Assembly: GCA_049724395.1 (NCBI GenBank)
Contig: JAUGWO010000001.1
Coordinates: 155,853 to 219,852 of the forward strand
DNA length: 64,000 nt
Source of the DNA: Spongospora subterranea f. sp. subterranea
Taxonomy: Eukaryota > Endomyxa: Phytomyxea > Phytomyxea > Plasmodiophorida
Direction: 5' to 3'
Shown in pieces: positions 44,878 through 57,500 of this stretch. The first letter of the stretch is position 1; each line of letters begins with the position of its first letter. The position numbers and the translations under genes were made by a program. A model generated the notes under the pieces. It made no database searches. It was not told the DNA's origin and was given only the letters and a program-made list of their open reading frames with translations.

Positions 44878-46080
44878 ATGATCGCCACCAAGCCGATCCG
44901 GCCGATTCCGCAACGAACCAAGAGGAGGTCCAGCGATGAGGCAAATGGTCGAGCTTGATCGACGGGATGGGAGTATTCGGGGGCTCTCACCGTGGTCGTT
45001 TTTGTTCAGGGGATCAAGAACGCCTCGATCAGTATTTGACGTTCCGCAGCGAACTGACCGATCTCCAGCAGTCGTCCAAGCTCTCCAAAGAGAACCGACG
45101 AGTCATCGCCCAATATTTCAACGGCGAATTAATCCAATCCGGTTCGTTTTTCGAGTGTATTCATTGAGTCCGATCCGATGTAAAAGTGTTTCTGTTATAG
45201 ACACGTGGAAGGCGCGATTCCCCTCTGGCATATTTCAGTGCCTTTTACACGAGACAGAGGGCCCTCTCTGTGGAGAATGCGTTTCCCGAGAACGAGTGTT
45301 CTTCGAAATCGATTTCTCCAAAAATCGCTGCTCTAAAGTACGTTTTGCGCGCCGTCACCGGATCCGCCCGCAATTCAGTTCGCTCGTTCTGTTCAGATTA
45401 TTCGGCGCATTGCCTTCAAAGATGGGGACGGAACGCGCCCCCAGCCATCGCACAGCGCCAATGAACGGGCCGGTGATTCGTTCAACGTCTTCCCGAGCAA
45501 CGTCCGGATCGACGACGTCTGCGCCGACCTCGACGGCAAGAAGCAAATGCTGAGCGATCTGGCCCAGCTATCCGATGTCGCCGCCATTTTCGGCCGTCCA
45601 TCTGGGCCGAAGGCGGCGTCGAAAGCGGCGCCCGCCGACACAGCCGTCAGTGAAATTCCAGGGATCAATCTCAAGGTGGCGTCGCCCGTTGTCTCACCGA
45701 CAATCGTAGCGCCACGCAAACGCCAATCGACCGGTTCCAGTCCCGATCCCCGCAAGCGAAGGGCGTCGGAGACGAACGTCGTGGCACCAAAGAGCCCAGC
45801 CCCCAAGAAGCGAAGGAAATCGTCGCCGAAGAAGAGGATTTCGTCGGCCAGCATCAAGGCGAATTCGGGACGGGACGACGCCGCCAGCTTCGAAGTCGAG
45901 CGCATTCTCGACATGAAACGGGCGACGTCGCGCCCGTTCGGGCGCCTGTTCCTGGTGAAGTGGGCGGGGCGGCAGCCGAACGGGAAACCCTGGGAGGACA
46001 CGTGGGAGCCGGATCGCAACGTCTCCGACGACCTGATCGAGGAGTTCACGCGATCGCAGAAATCGTCACGAACCCGGTGA
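44878..46080 (+). CDS. Chromodomain protein
   Basis: Four or more exons. The start MIATKPIRPIPQRTKRRSSD at 44878 joins an exon with DQERLDQYLTFRSELTDLQQ and KENRRVIAQYFNGELIQS, a helical dimer-like segment. Later exons hold IIRRIAFKDGDGTRPQPSHS, VFPSNVRIDDVCADLDGKKQ and a long basic linker with several KRR/KKRRK clusters, likely nuclear localisation signals. The C-terminal chromodomain reads FEVERILDMKRA, RLFLVKWAGR and WEDTWEPDRNVSDDLIEEF. The aromatic cage positions (F/Y at its start, W in VKW, W in TWEP) are present, so methyl-lysine binding is plausible. HP1 and CBX proteins place the domain at the N terminus; here it is C-terminal and no chromoshadow domain is seen. A specific ortholog cannot be named. 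Confidence 0.8.
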
Positions 46081-46477
46081 AGTTCAACTCGCGGGTGATC
46101 GTCTGTTGTCACAATGGAACAACAACTCCATCGGTTCCCGAACGGAACAATCTGTTTTTCGCCATAAATATTTGCCTTTAACGACACTGGGCTTAGTGGG
46201 GGCGGTGATATTGTTGTTGTTGTGTTGTCATCGGACACAGTGTCGCGAAACCCGTTCCGAATCCGATCCGACGAACACTTCCTCTGGTTTTGCTTCGAGA
46301 GGGGAAGGGGGAGAGGGGGTGTTCCTCCCCCCGCTCGTCACAATTCGGGGTGGACGATCAAGGGGGGCGCGACCAAGGCCATCGGGCTCGGCCATCGCTC
46401 GCGACTGTGTCACCCAATATCTTCCTTGCTCCAGAGGGGAATCTCTCGAAACGGATCGACGACGGCGGACGATAGCA

Positions 46478-48590
46478 ATGGATATCGATCGATCCGAGGA
46501 CAAACGCAGTCCATTATCGCTCCATGGCCATGAGATTCAGCGAGCGTATCCAGTCTCGCCGGTATCCTTGCTCTCCGACGCGCCCGACGACGACGACGAC
46601 GACGACGTCGTCGGCTCGACGTCCAACGCCAAAGGCAATTTCACGTTCCGGTTCCTGGGGGGTGTCCTGTTGGCGATGTGCGTCGTGACCGGGATCCTGT
46701 TGTCGGTCCTGCTCCGGTCCAAGAGCAGCACGATCGTGTTGCGCATCAACAGCAACGCCATCGACGCGTCCCATATCCTGCCGCCGTTGGCCGACATGCT
46801 CCACCTGTCCCAGGGCGACATCGCGGTCAAGTCGTCGGCGCCGTGGGGGAACGGCGGCCAGGAATTCACCATCGACCTGGCCAATTCCGGTAAAGACCAG
46901 TTGATGCGTCTGATGTCGGACGGCGATCCCCGTCTGAGCAAAACGGGTCTGATCGAGGTCGACAGCGCCAAGGTGTGCCCGATCGGGAAGAAGGGCCCAA
47001 CCTGTTCGGAATGCGCCACGAAGTTCGGGTTCAGCGGCGCCCAATGCGATAAGTTCGGTTGCGGGATGGCGCCAAACGGGGCGGGACTGATCGTTTCCGC
47101 AGGTATTTGTCGACGGATTCGCAGGTGGATCCGTTCGCGTTCATATCGCCGATGAGGGATTGCGACACGACCGAGACCATGAAGTGTGTGAAGTCGGAGG
47201 CGGTGTCGGGGATCCGTGTCGTCAACCTGGCCGGGAACGTCGCCTGCGTCCGGCGCATCGACAACGGCGCCGTCCAGCAGACGTCGATGAACCTGGCGTC
47301 GCCCCATCCGATGGCGTTCTTCGAGGACCGCAACATCGGCAAATCGCTGCCGTTCGTGGCCCTGTATGGGTCGTTCGACCACATCACGTACGTTTGCGAT
47401 GGGGAGTTCATCGGGTTCCTTTGGTGCCATAGCGAGAAACCTTGCCAGAAGTGCCCTATCAACGCCTAGTAAGTCCACGATCGGTCGAGCGAACGATCCC
47501 CCCGAATGTGTGTTAATCTGAATCGGTTTCCCCCTTCAATCAGCTGCGAGAACAATGGGGTTTGTGAGACGGCGCTGCCCGGCGATGGATCCTGTAAACA
47601 GTGCCCCAAGAACCATTTCGGGCTGAACTGCCAATCGTGCTCGAGCTCCTGTAAATTGGGCTGTCTGGATGGGTATTCCGGCACCGGCGATTGCCTGTGC
47701 GACAACAATCGCATGGGCCCGAACTGCGATCGGTGTCAGCCCGGGCATTATGGACCGGGCTGTGTTCCATGTCTCTGCACGTCCAAGGTCGGTTTCATCG
47801 TGGGCCAAATCCCTCGTCGGGTGTTTGATTATGGGGATTAGGGGGTTTGCGCTGATGGAACCACTGGAACCGGCGAATGTCATTGCACAAAGGTGAGTGG
47901 GTTTCTGTTGTTCGTTTCGTTCGTTCGGCGAACGGGTTTCCACCCGGTGTTCCCTAACGCGCCTGGCGATTTCAGAACTTCGCCGGGACGATCTGTGATC
48001 GCTGCGCCGACGGATTCGATGGTATCAACTGCGATATCTGTCGTGAAGGAAGGATTGGACCGAATTGCCTTCCTTGCCCGTAAACGGATTTCGTCGTTTC
48101 GCTGACGATCGGACTCTGATTTCGGGCGTGTTTTTTTGGTTGTCAATGCAGGTGCGGTCCGCTCGGGCGATGCGATGGGAATCTCACACAGATGAACGTG
48201 AAGTGCGTCTGCAACGACAACGTGATCGGGAGCGAATGCAATCAATGCGCCGCCGGATGGTTTGGGCCGCAATGCCATTCCCGCTGTGCTTGTGATCTTG
48301 GCCAGACCTGTTCCGATGGGATCAACGGCACCGGGCAATGTTCGGCGACCCCTGCTCCTGGCCCAACGACCCGACCGTCGACGACGGCGCTGGTGGCGCC
48401 ATCCATCTCGGCCACGCTCTTGGCGATGCGATTGTCGCCGTGCCGTCCAGGATTCGCCCCGCCCCTGTGTCTGGATTGTCAATCGGGGTTCTATGGGGCG
48501 TCGTGCACAGAATGTGTTTGTGGTTCTGGTCATCAGTGCAGTGATGGTTTATCAGGAGACGGCTCCTGTAGACCATCAACCTCTCAATAG
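46478..48590 (+). CDS. Type II membrane protein with laminin/EGF-like repeats
   Basis: The start MDIDRSEDKRSPLSLHGHEI at 46478 gives a short cytosolic tail with an Asp-rich run. One membrane helix follows (FRFLGGVLLAMCVVTGILLSVLL) without a cleavable signal, implying type II topology. The ectodomain has an unrecognised domain of about 250 residues with paired Cys (RDCDTTETMKCV, VACVRRI, HITYVCDG). It then has at least five EGF/laminin-EGF-type repeats with the C-x-C and G-x-x-C pattern: CSECATKFGFSGAQC, CENNGVCETALPGDGSC, CDNNRMGPNCDRCQPGHYG, CNQCAAGWFGPQC and CLDCQSGFYGASC. Exons are split within repeats by short introns. The protein ends GDGSCRPSTSQ. Likely a cell-surface adhesion or receptor-like protein; no ligand can be inferred. 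Confidence 0.75.
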
Positions 48591-50001
48591 CCATCATGGA
48601 TTTCTCATAGTCCAGTTCATCATTAATATATTCCTGTTGAGACTCATCTCGCTCTGGGAACGGGTTCCGAATCCGTTCATTGCGTCATTTTATGATTTTG
48701 TGAGAGTTGGGGACAGACCCGGTTGGATAGAGAATGGTTGTGGGGAAGAGATGATCAAGGTCGGCGACAACCGATCGACCCCTGGGGGTTTATGATCATG
48801 GGGAATCATCGCTCAATGGCCTGATCGTACAGACCATCACCGGTCGCCTCAGCCGCGATCGTGATCGGTTCCCATAGTCGGTCGCCGATATTCGATGACC
48901 CTGGGCTCTACCCCATCTCGATTCGCCCTGAATATCGCCATCCTGTTCTTTGTTTTAGTGTAAATCGGCCACACCTCCCCAGGTCGTCTGTTCCCGGTTC
49001 CCGACCGCCTTTCCACCGCCCCCGTTCACCTATGGTCTGGACGCTGAGGCCTGAGCCAGAACTATCGTCCCCGTTTTCTTTCGAAAATCGGTTTGTTTTG
49101 AACAAAATAACTACGACCCCATTACGTCCGTCACCGCTGTGGCAAAGCCGATTTTGAAATCGGTGCACTTTACTCGCTATGGTCGTCGAACACTCCAGAC
49201 CGGACTTGGAAGCGCGGCGGTCGATCGTATCGCGGCGTCGGGATGGGTTAGTCAACCATTGGCAAATGAGGTGCACCGATGTTGTTAAAATCGGTTTTAT
49301 TCCACGATAAACCAACGAAATCTCTACGTTAGTCAACGCTAGAGAATCGCGCTACGCCAGTGTGGAATCTGTCCGAAACCTAATCAGATAATTGCTCATA
49401 GCAATCCTGATATTGTGTCCACAATTATCTCCGGTGGGATCATATCAGCCCAACTCAATTTCGGGCGCCGTCGCCCCTCTGTCGACAGCCCTAGCCGATC
49501 AATGGATTCGGTTTGGCAACGCATGGTCTGGTGTCATCAGCGATTGGCCGACGCTCTGGCCGACCATGTCATGACTGTAAATGTCACCGGTTTCGTGTTT
49601 GGTCGTGGGCCGATTATGTCCCAAAAATATCTGTCCAGGTCAGATCGGCAAACAAACCGGTAAGATATGGCGATAACTCCCGATGCGATTTTGATGGACG
49701 TTTCAGGTTCGTCAAGCTCTGAACGTTTTCAGTGTTTCTTATTGTGCGTTTCACAGAATGGGATTTCAACAAAGATGATGACGCGCCGGCAAGGGGGTGA
49801 GGATCAAGGGGAAGAATTGAGCTCCTTTGACGATGGGGTTCCTTCTGGGGAACAATATCGTCAAGGTTTTCACAAGTGGTGTCTGCACAAGTGCCAAGGT
49901 TCTTCGGTAGTAGATGAGGCAGTACACCCGAACATTATCGTCAGATGAACTCGGGTCGTCCAACTCCACATGGGATCCGATGGATGAAACATCGATATGT
50001 A
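48591..50001. other. Probable additional spliced gene on plus strand, unresolved
   Basis: One plus-strand stretch (about 49105-49280) reads NNYDPITSVTAVAKPILKSV then GRRTLQTGLGSAAVDRIAAS and WVSQPLANEVHRC, which looks like real protein. Neighbouring pieces such as TLVNARESRYASVESVRNLI and PLSTALADQWIRFGNAWS are in other frames and may be further exons. I cannot join them confidently or recognise a family. No other feature is seen in this 1.4 kb. Confidence 0.35.
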
Positions 50002-50961
50002 TTAGAGGGATTTGTGTTGAGCGAAACTGATTGTCGCCAATATCGCCAATACGATCTCACACAATGCGAACGATAACGAGCCAATGTTCATGAACTGATC
50101 GATATTCAGTCTACGGGCGAAACAGCGTCAATCAGTTTCTCGAACGTGATGGAACCTCGGGCGAGATTACATGTAGGTTTGCCAATGCAGGAAATAGTAA
50201 TAGCCGACGAAGGCGATCCCGGTCAGGACAATCGAGACCAACATTGGCGGCACTGACTGGATCTTATTCCCTTTCGACACTATTTTGTCGCGTCAATGGC
50301 TGTCGGTGTTGGGCCAGAGTTTTTTTACCCAGAACCAATCGGCAATATTCGATGGTGATCAGGAGGAGCAGGGCGAAGATCTCAATCGCGAATATGTTCG
50401 ATGGATAAGGTAGTTTCGCATCTGATATCAAAGGTCATTATCGCCATGAATTATGGTCGAGATCGCCAAGAATACGTTTGTAGATGAAAAGCAACACGTT
50501 GATGACGAGGTAGAACACGGAGAAGGCGCGATTAAAATAGATACAGATCTGTAAAGGTAATGACGATAGCTATCGGCGATTATTCAGGTGAAGAAGGACG
50601 AAGCAGATGGGGGGATTGTGGTCTTACAATGATGACGGAACCTGATAAGGATCACAAGTTGACTCAGTAGGAATGGGGCAAAAGATGATCAACGTACCTT
50701 GTGCCATTGAGGGAATATGACGTCGCTGCTCTCAAGGCTATATTGGCGAACTTCCGATCTGTGAAGGATTGTTCCTTCTTTCCCCACCACCAGAGTCGAT
50801 GTGTGATTGGCCACACTCAGACTATCGCCAGATGGAGGCCAGGCAACACATAAATATCTTGGGCAACACACAGTTGCCGTCGCAAGAACCGGGCAGGAAT
50901 GTGACGGAATTCGAGGGCGATTTCGAGTAGATGGATTCTGTATTAATGAATGATTTAACAC
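50002..50961 (-). CDS. TMEM216/TMEM17/TMEM80-family ciliary transition-zone membrane protein
   Basis: The minus-strand gene has five exons. The core reads ICIYFNRAFSVFYLVINVLL then FIYK, next exon LPYPSNIFAIEIFALLLLIT and IEYCRLVLG, next SKGNKIQSVPPMLVSIVLTG and YYYFLHWQTY, and last LNIDQFMNIGSLSFALCEIV ending FAQHKSL. Four membrane helices appear, with the family hallmarks LPYPSN, I-E-x-x-R-L-x-L-G-x-K-G-N and the LQTY/WQTY block. Members sit in the transition-zone membrane (MKS module) and gate entry to cilia. The choice between TMEM17, TMEM80 and TMEM216 cannot be made here. The frame upstream (50961-50690) gives a longer N terminus than usual for this family, so the true start may be further in. 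It supports a flagellated cell, along with the dynein-2 gene. Confidence 0.8.
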
Positions 50962-51096
50962 GATATTACAATTTCCTGGCGATAACCATGATTGCCACTA
51001 TTATTGCATCTGCAATGAGCGCTGTGGACGCATCGAAGACGAACTTCGGGGCTGTGCAACAGGTGAATTCGATTGATATATATTAACAGTAGCAGT

Positions 51097-54000
51097 TCAC
51101 ATACCGAAAATATCCCAGACCATCAAATGCCTTCTATTAACCAAGATGTTTATCGTAGAGAGGCAAGAGCGGATCGCGTGAAGGAAGGTAATACACAATG
51201 CTGGACGCTCAAAAGCGTAGCCCTGATACCGTGAGTCCAGCTTGTGGAGACGGGGAGAGGTGGCGGTGTCGAGATCAGGTGAAATGAGAAGCAGGCATAG
51301 GGCACATATTAGATATCCACCGAATGTGTTCAACCCAACCATCGCTGCCGACCTGTAGTAGTGAAAATCTTCAAAGCCAACGAAAGCTGCCGAAAACTGA
51401 AGAGAACTAAAAGTATTGGCATGGCCAGTTGCGAAAAACAGCCTCAGGCTGATTAACCAAACAAATATGCTTTCGGAAATGGCGGTATGCGCGTGAAAAG
51501 GTAAATGCTTCCTGCGCAAGTCTAACAGGAAGACAATCCCTAGAATCCGAACAAAAACGAACGGAGACCTGGGACCAAGTAAGAGAAGCAAGATCGATGT
51601 GACAAACGAGATAAGAAACATGATGCAGAGTGATCTTGGGATCCTTGAACTCAACGTCAATACGGCAATGCCAAACAACGCAGACAATACGTATACAGCT
51701 ACAGGCAAAGAATGCCAGGACGTGTGCGAATTCAGATTGACAGAGGCATCATACCACCAGTAGATGGAGATGAGTAAAAAAACGGATAAAGCCCAGCTCT
51801 GTAAAAGAATACGTGCACTTCGTGAGGGAAGATATAACGTTTTCCATATTAGGAAAATCCCCATTATGGATAGACTGAGATAGGTTTGTAACAGCTGAGA
51901 AGCTGAGAAAAAATCTTCAGTTAACAAGGACCCTGGACCAAAGGATTTTCCATCTCCTAATGATCGTAAACAAATTGCAATGAGGAAACAAATACCAATG
52001 CCCTTGGTGCCTTGAATATTCATAAAACGGAGGTCGAACAGACCAAGAAGAAGAGCGCATGACGTCGAGACAAAACGGACAGACAGAGCATCAACGACGA
52101 TGATGCTATTGGAAAACGAGCCCATCATATAGGACGTCACAAGCGCAATAGACAGACAAATCGTTGGATGTGGAATTTGCAGCTCCCGCCGAGCGTGATA
52201 TATAGACACATAGCAAACATAGCATAACGCACCAAACGCCATGGTAAAGAGCAAAGACAGAAAAAACGGAAGGTCGACAAGATATGATATAATTGGAGAC
52301 CCGACGATACCGGTCGCAAGGACACATTTGGTCAAGTATTCGTTGAACATTATCGGCTCAAAACTGTATCAGCAATCAGCAAGTATTTTTCAACCTGATA
52401 ATGACCTTACCTTAGAAAAAGAGCCGACGTCAAAATACCAAAAAGCATGAGACCCATGCCAAGCCACATATGAAGTACGTTGAAAGTAGTCCACTTTTCT
52501 CTGCAGATTCGTCCAGATTTGATAAGGACAGATTGATAACGGGCAGCTAGGTCCATGAAATGCTTATCGTCATCAAGGGTTGAATTTTGTCTTCGTACCA
52601 TGTAAAGAATATAATCGCTATCCACGCTTAAAAACTCCTCAGTCAGATGTTGCATAAGTTCGGATTCGAAGACTTTCGACTGTTCGGAGTAGTCATGCAA
52701 ATAACGCTGCACTTGCCAAGCGTTGATCCGCAACACTCCGCATCGATGCTTCCAAGGAAGGTCTGCATCGCTCCAAAACAAGTCGCTAATCACCATACCC
52801 AAACTGCTATATGGAATGGGAACGCCCAACAGCAAAGAAAGAGTGGGAACAATGTCAACCTTTCCGGGAATATCAACAAGGTGTTTCAGCATGAACCAAA
52901 CGGTGAATACCTGTTTGATAACGAGATGTTGATGAGGCGGAGAGGATCCTTGAACGTCAAAAATCGGTTTCTTGGAAAACATAAATAGGGCCGAGTTAGT
53001 TTCTAGCGGGGTCGTACCACCGTGGTTTCCTTCAGATGTCATTCCATGATCACCGAAGGCAAACAATATCTGATTACCATCCCTTTACACATAAAACCAT
53101 ATATATTTTCAGGTGCACGTATAACTAACAGTTTCATTATCAATAGATTCAACAAGATCCGCAAGAACATTATCCAGCTGCTGCAGCTTATCTTTCATGG
53201 TAGGATGGTTAGCATAAAACCGGTGGCCAACGTGATCGATCCCAAGGAAGTGCGCGATCAAGAGATCAAAGCGTCCTTGGTCAACCTCTGGTCGAAGATG
53301 TTCTATCACGCCGTTATCAACAGTATGCAAGTCCTTATATCACCAATTAGTATGGGTGGGACAAAGAAGAAACTGTTTCTATACCTTCACGTTGAAAGAG
53401 GGAAACGGGTATGCGCGATGAAAAATTGTGGGAAACAAATTGATCCATGTATCGTCTCCCATCATGACAAGTTGCATGCCGTTTAAGAAGAATTGGTGCA
53501 AAAAATTGTCTTCTGTAATAGCACTACTGTCAAAATTACTACTAAAATCTATAAAGGTGGGCATGCCACCCGTGACGATTCCTTTTAAACGTTGCATTGT
53601 CGTTGTGGGAGGATCTGAATTAAACAAAATATTCAGTCAATTGAATTTTCACTATGACAAAGATCCCCACCGGCTTCAAAGACAAACAGCCGAGCATGTG
53701 CTGGATCAGACTCTGAAAGCTCTTGAAACAATTTAAAGCGGTTTCGATAGTTCGCATTTGTTGCATGTTCAGGTTCGAGGTTATCTGCATGGACGAAATC
53801 GAACCGAAGTGCATCAATAATCACCAAAATAGCTTTGTTGAATCGTCTTGGCGACCAGCACCCTGATCCATTTGGGGTAGATCCGTCAAGCTCTGGACTA
53901 TTGCTATCTTCCCATTTCTTTAAATGCTCCAGATATAAGCCTGAGCTATCATGGATGGAGCCAAATTCTAGAAAACAGTAGTATGAGTAGCCACTTAGAC

Positions 54001-54188
54001 AGCGACCAACGCTCTGCACTTTTCATCGACGTAATATCTGCTGGAGGAGACCGACACTCGCTATATCGCGGTAGTTCGATTCGCGTCAGAAGAAATCCCA
54101 TCGTGAAGATGTAGAGTCCAATGGCATGCGTGAATATGAGGCAGGATATGGCCCCGAGCCCGCTGTCGCCGGCATGGGGTTTGGCCAT
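51097..54188 (-). CDS. PIGO: GPI ethanolamine phosphate transferase 3 (PIG-O)
   Basis: The start [20 protein letters not shown] at 54188 leads into a membrane segment and the family mark [15 protein letters not shown]. The alkaline-phosphatase-like domain follows: [15 protein letters not shown] (metal site), [19 protein letters not shown] exon 53627-53379, [20 protein letters not shown] and [20 protein letters not shown], which together supply the two-metal ligands. The C-terminal half (52350-51097) is a long exon with about eleven hydrophobic helices. Exon boundaries are short GT-AG introns. The enzyme acts in the ER membrane and adds ethanolamine phosphate to the third mannose of the GPI anchor, the group later joined to protein. 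PIG-N and PIG-G share the domain; the order and long multi-helix tail with [11 protein letters not shown] fit PIG-O best. Length, about 900 residues, is normal. Confidence 0.92.
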
Positions 54189-54417
54189 GGGGAGCGCGCT
54201 GGCCAGCTCCGATCAGGCAAATGATGATGATAACGCCTTTAATGATAATGACAGTGCATCGCCCCACTTCCCTCACCCCACTCAACCTGACATGAGTATC
54301 ATCATGTGTGGTAGTGTCAAACTGCACCTCTATAGGGATCGACATTCCCTATGTCCTCTATAGATACATGAAACAGCACCACTTAACAGCATCACCACCG
54401 CACAGGGTACTGTTTAT

Positions 54418-54523
54418 CTCCAAATTTCCGTTTTTGACGGCGTTAAGCTCCAAATTTCCGTTTTTGACGGCGTCAAACTCCAAATTTGCGTTTTTGACGG
54501 CGTCAAACTCCAAATTTCCGTTT
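54418..54523. repeat. 30-base tandem repeat, 3.5 copies
   Basis: Units of 30 bases, beginning CTCCAAATTTCCGTTTTTGA, start at 54418, 54448 and 54478, with a half unit at 54508. Units differ by one to three bases. The array stays open in one plus-strand frame (10 residues per unit, SKFPFLTASN), but no gene is evident. Confidence 0.95.
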
Positions 54524-57500
54524 CATGAAACAATGTGACTCCTACCACAGCGGCTCAGCCTTTGGCCTATCGATAATTGTTGCCCCAGATCTCTTGCCGA
54601 GGATATTGACCGGCGTCCCTCATGTTTGGTGTGGGACGAATACCAAACGTGGTCGTCGTGCCGGGGGCGAACCTCAAAATGCATGAAGATATCTCCTTAT
54701 GCGGAACCGACCAATCCGGTTTGGACTTTTGGCACAAAGTCGCAGGCGAAATCAATCGTGACGTCACTGCCGATCATCTTTGTTTGATCGAAACGTCAAC
54801 TCATTGTAGAGTGCTTGACCAAGAGTATGAACACATTTCATGTAGTTTGTGTTTGGAGAATTACACGCTAGAGGCAAAAAAAAATCTGTGAAGAAGAAAA
54901 AAAAAGTGTTCAAGTTTGAAATTCTGTTGGAGAAATGTTTTGGAAAAGTTGCCATATAAAAAGGTTCATCCAGAGACCAACAACTATCACATATTTTCAT
55001 ACTCTTGGTCAAACACCAACAAACTTGTTGATTAGTCGGGGGAGGCTTTCCGAATCGCCGAGTTCCCGAAACCTATTGCCGAGTACATCAGAAATGCTTT
55101 GATGGCGTGCAGTTTGCGACATTTAGACGGGAGGCGGCGATGGATTTTGTACTTATTGACAGCACCATTCTGCTTGCCGAACTGAGAGCTCTTACCAGAT
55201 GTACAGTATAGACAATTCTATAAACATCCCATAGGGACCACGACATTTAAGTTTTTTTGAAACTCTTTGCGGCAATCGATTACATTGCGATGTGATTAAC
55301 CCACAATGGAACCTGGGGTCAACCAAAAAACTCTGGCTTCGGTTGGGACGAAACAAGACAATTTCCCACCGCTAGCGATGAGGTCTGGGACGCCTATTTA
55401 GCAGTATATTAATCGTTGAGCCTTTTCTCTTCAACTTCAATCATCAATCTCATTCAAGTTCACCCTAAGGCGAGGGCCTGTCGATCGCAGACACTTCCGC
55501 TCTTTTTGAAACTAACGAACTGTTCGCTGACGGATCAAGGGCGTTAACATCTTCTGAGAGATCGAGGGGTCGGACGATGAGTCGAGAACCTGATGGCATA
55601 AAGTCTGATGACGATATGGGATACGGGGACTGTGTAGCCCCGTATTGTCCCAGCAATTATCCAGCCAAATTCCATAACGGAGGTGGATTTGGGGAATCCC
55701 GTTTTGACCCCCTAAATCCCTTTTGAAAATGTTTGCCAAACACGCCTCCGCATTGAAAATTTCGTTTTGACCCCCCAAAATTTCGTTTTGACCCCTCAAA
55801 ATTTCGTTTTGACCCCCCAAAATCCCGTTTTGACCCCCAAAATTTCAAAATATCGGGATTATCAGTGGCATCCAAACTCGCCCTTTTCTTGGCAGATTCG
55901 CCGCGAATCCCCTGATCACGTTCTTAAGGTCCTGAACAGTTATCACTAGTTTCCCAGCTATCAGTCTGTTGGCAAGCGCTGCTGCATGTGAAATCATATC
56001 CCCAGCGTCCACTGTTCAGATGTGAAGCCAGCGTTGCTCCTGGGGTTTGGATCGGACCCCAGTACTAGGGGAATGTCAACACGGGATGCTCTTCTGTATT
56101 CAACGTACCCAACTATTCAGTCAAGCGTTCCGCTTTGAACTCTGGCGATTTGCAATCGAGTCTTAATATCTTCGAGCGCCCGCAATAGCTGAGTGCCGGG
56201 CTGAGAGCGTGATCTGATCAACAGATCAACTCCCCCAAACAACCACCAGATACCCGTTTTTCTCGAAATGGGTTTACCCCAACGGGAAATTAAAGACGAG
56301 ATGACCTTTTTGAGTCAAAAGTAAAAGCGACATGATCAGAATTGACATTTCAGATACAAAAGCGTCATAATTGATGGCAGTATCTGCTGAGTTATCTGGG
56401 ATAAATACCCTGATTTTACTTCCAGAAACATGGATTTAAGGCAGTGGATGCCTTACCAGGCACAACGATCATGTCTCCAGATCATCATCAGCTTGAGGAA
56501 ATCGCCTGTTTTTTCTGTGTTGCTGACTAAACGATAGCAGCAACGGCTTGCGTTGTGACAGGATTAGATTAACCCGAGACCAGCCCTTGACCAAGGTCTA
56601 TGAGAACGCGACTGTGCAACCCTCTGCAGAGCGTAGATAGGTCAGTCTCGATAAGTTCGTGTGGAATCAAAGCGAGGAGTTGCCCCTGCATCCAGTTGAT
56701 TTCGCGCGTCTTGGTCGATGCAGTTTGGGCACTGCTCGCAATATGGACCGCTTGGCTTGAGAGCAAGATGTAAACTGGATACCGCTGAACGAAACCGATC
56801 GCGAGCTACCCGGTCATTCCCAAGTTCGAGTAGCCGTGAGTTGCGCCGTCGTGAGAGTGTCGTTGACAGGACCCAAACGGGCAACGGTGGAAGCGATCTC
56901 GGCGTATGACACAATTGGAGTTCCTGTCGGCACGGCATCATTTTTTGAAAGCGATCAACGAACCCGCGCTCGCTCAGGAGCATAATATTGAAGGGACGTT
57001 CTGATCAAGAATCAATGATTCGTGCAGCACAGGTTCAGTGAGCGAGATGTCAAGGTGTCAACTGTCTCAATAAGTTATTTGCCAGGACGCGAATCCCAAT
57101 GGGTCTGGACGCATGTATTGATGACGATATTTGCAGGTGTCACGAAGACCATGAACATATTCGTTTTCGGTCGAACTCAAGCTTTGCATAAATTTTTGGA
57201 TATGGCGGCCGTCGATTTGCAGATCAGAACGGGAAAACTGTGAGCTTTTTACATTATGGACTGTGGAAAATACTACAGTACAGAGGGACCGTTCTTGCTC
57301 AAGACACCGTTCGATCAGCGACATTAACCGGCGCAATCGCTTCATGGATTCTCATTCCATTTCGGCGCCGCGAAATTGGATTGACCGTGCTCTCTGCCGA
57401 TGAATCATTCGTTGGTTCAACGATCGTTCATGAATTTGATTGCAATCAGTTGTGCAGTTGCGTATGTAGATAGTACTACCGGAGAGTTGAAAATGGCCCA

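Noticed and set aside
45393-46238. Minus-strand frame of 281 codons opposite the chromodomain gene
   Set aside because: The sense strand encodes a clear chromodomain; the antisense frame has no recognisable domain.
46537-47478. Long minus-strand open frame of 313 codons
   Set aside because: It lies exactly opposite the EGF-repeat protein gene. Its composition (Arg, Asp, His rich) is what the antisense of GC-rich codons gives, and it has no domain.
54418-55846. CRISPR-like regular repeats
   Set aside because: Units are directly adjacent with no unique spacers, and the genome is eukaryotic. These are simple tandem repeats.
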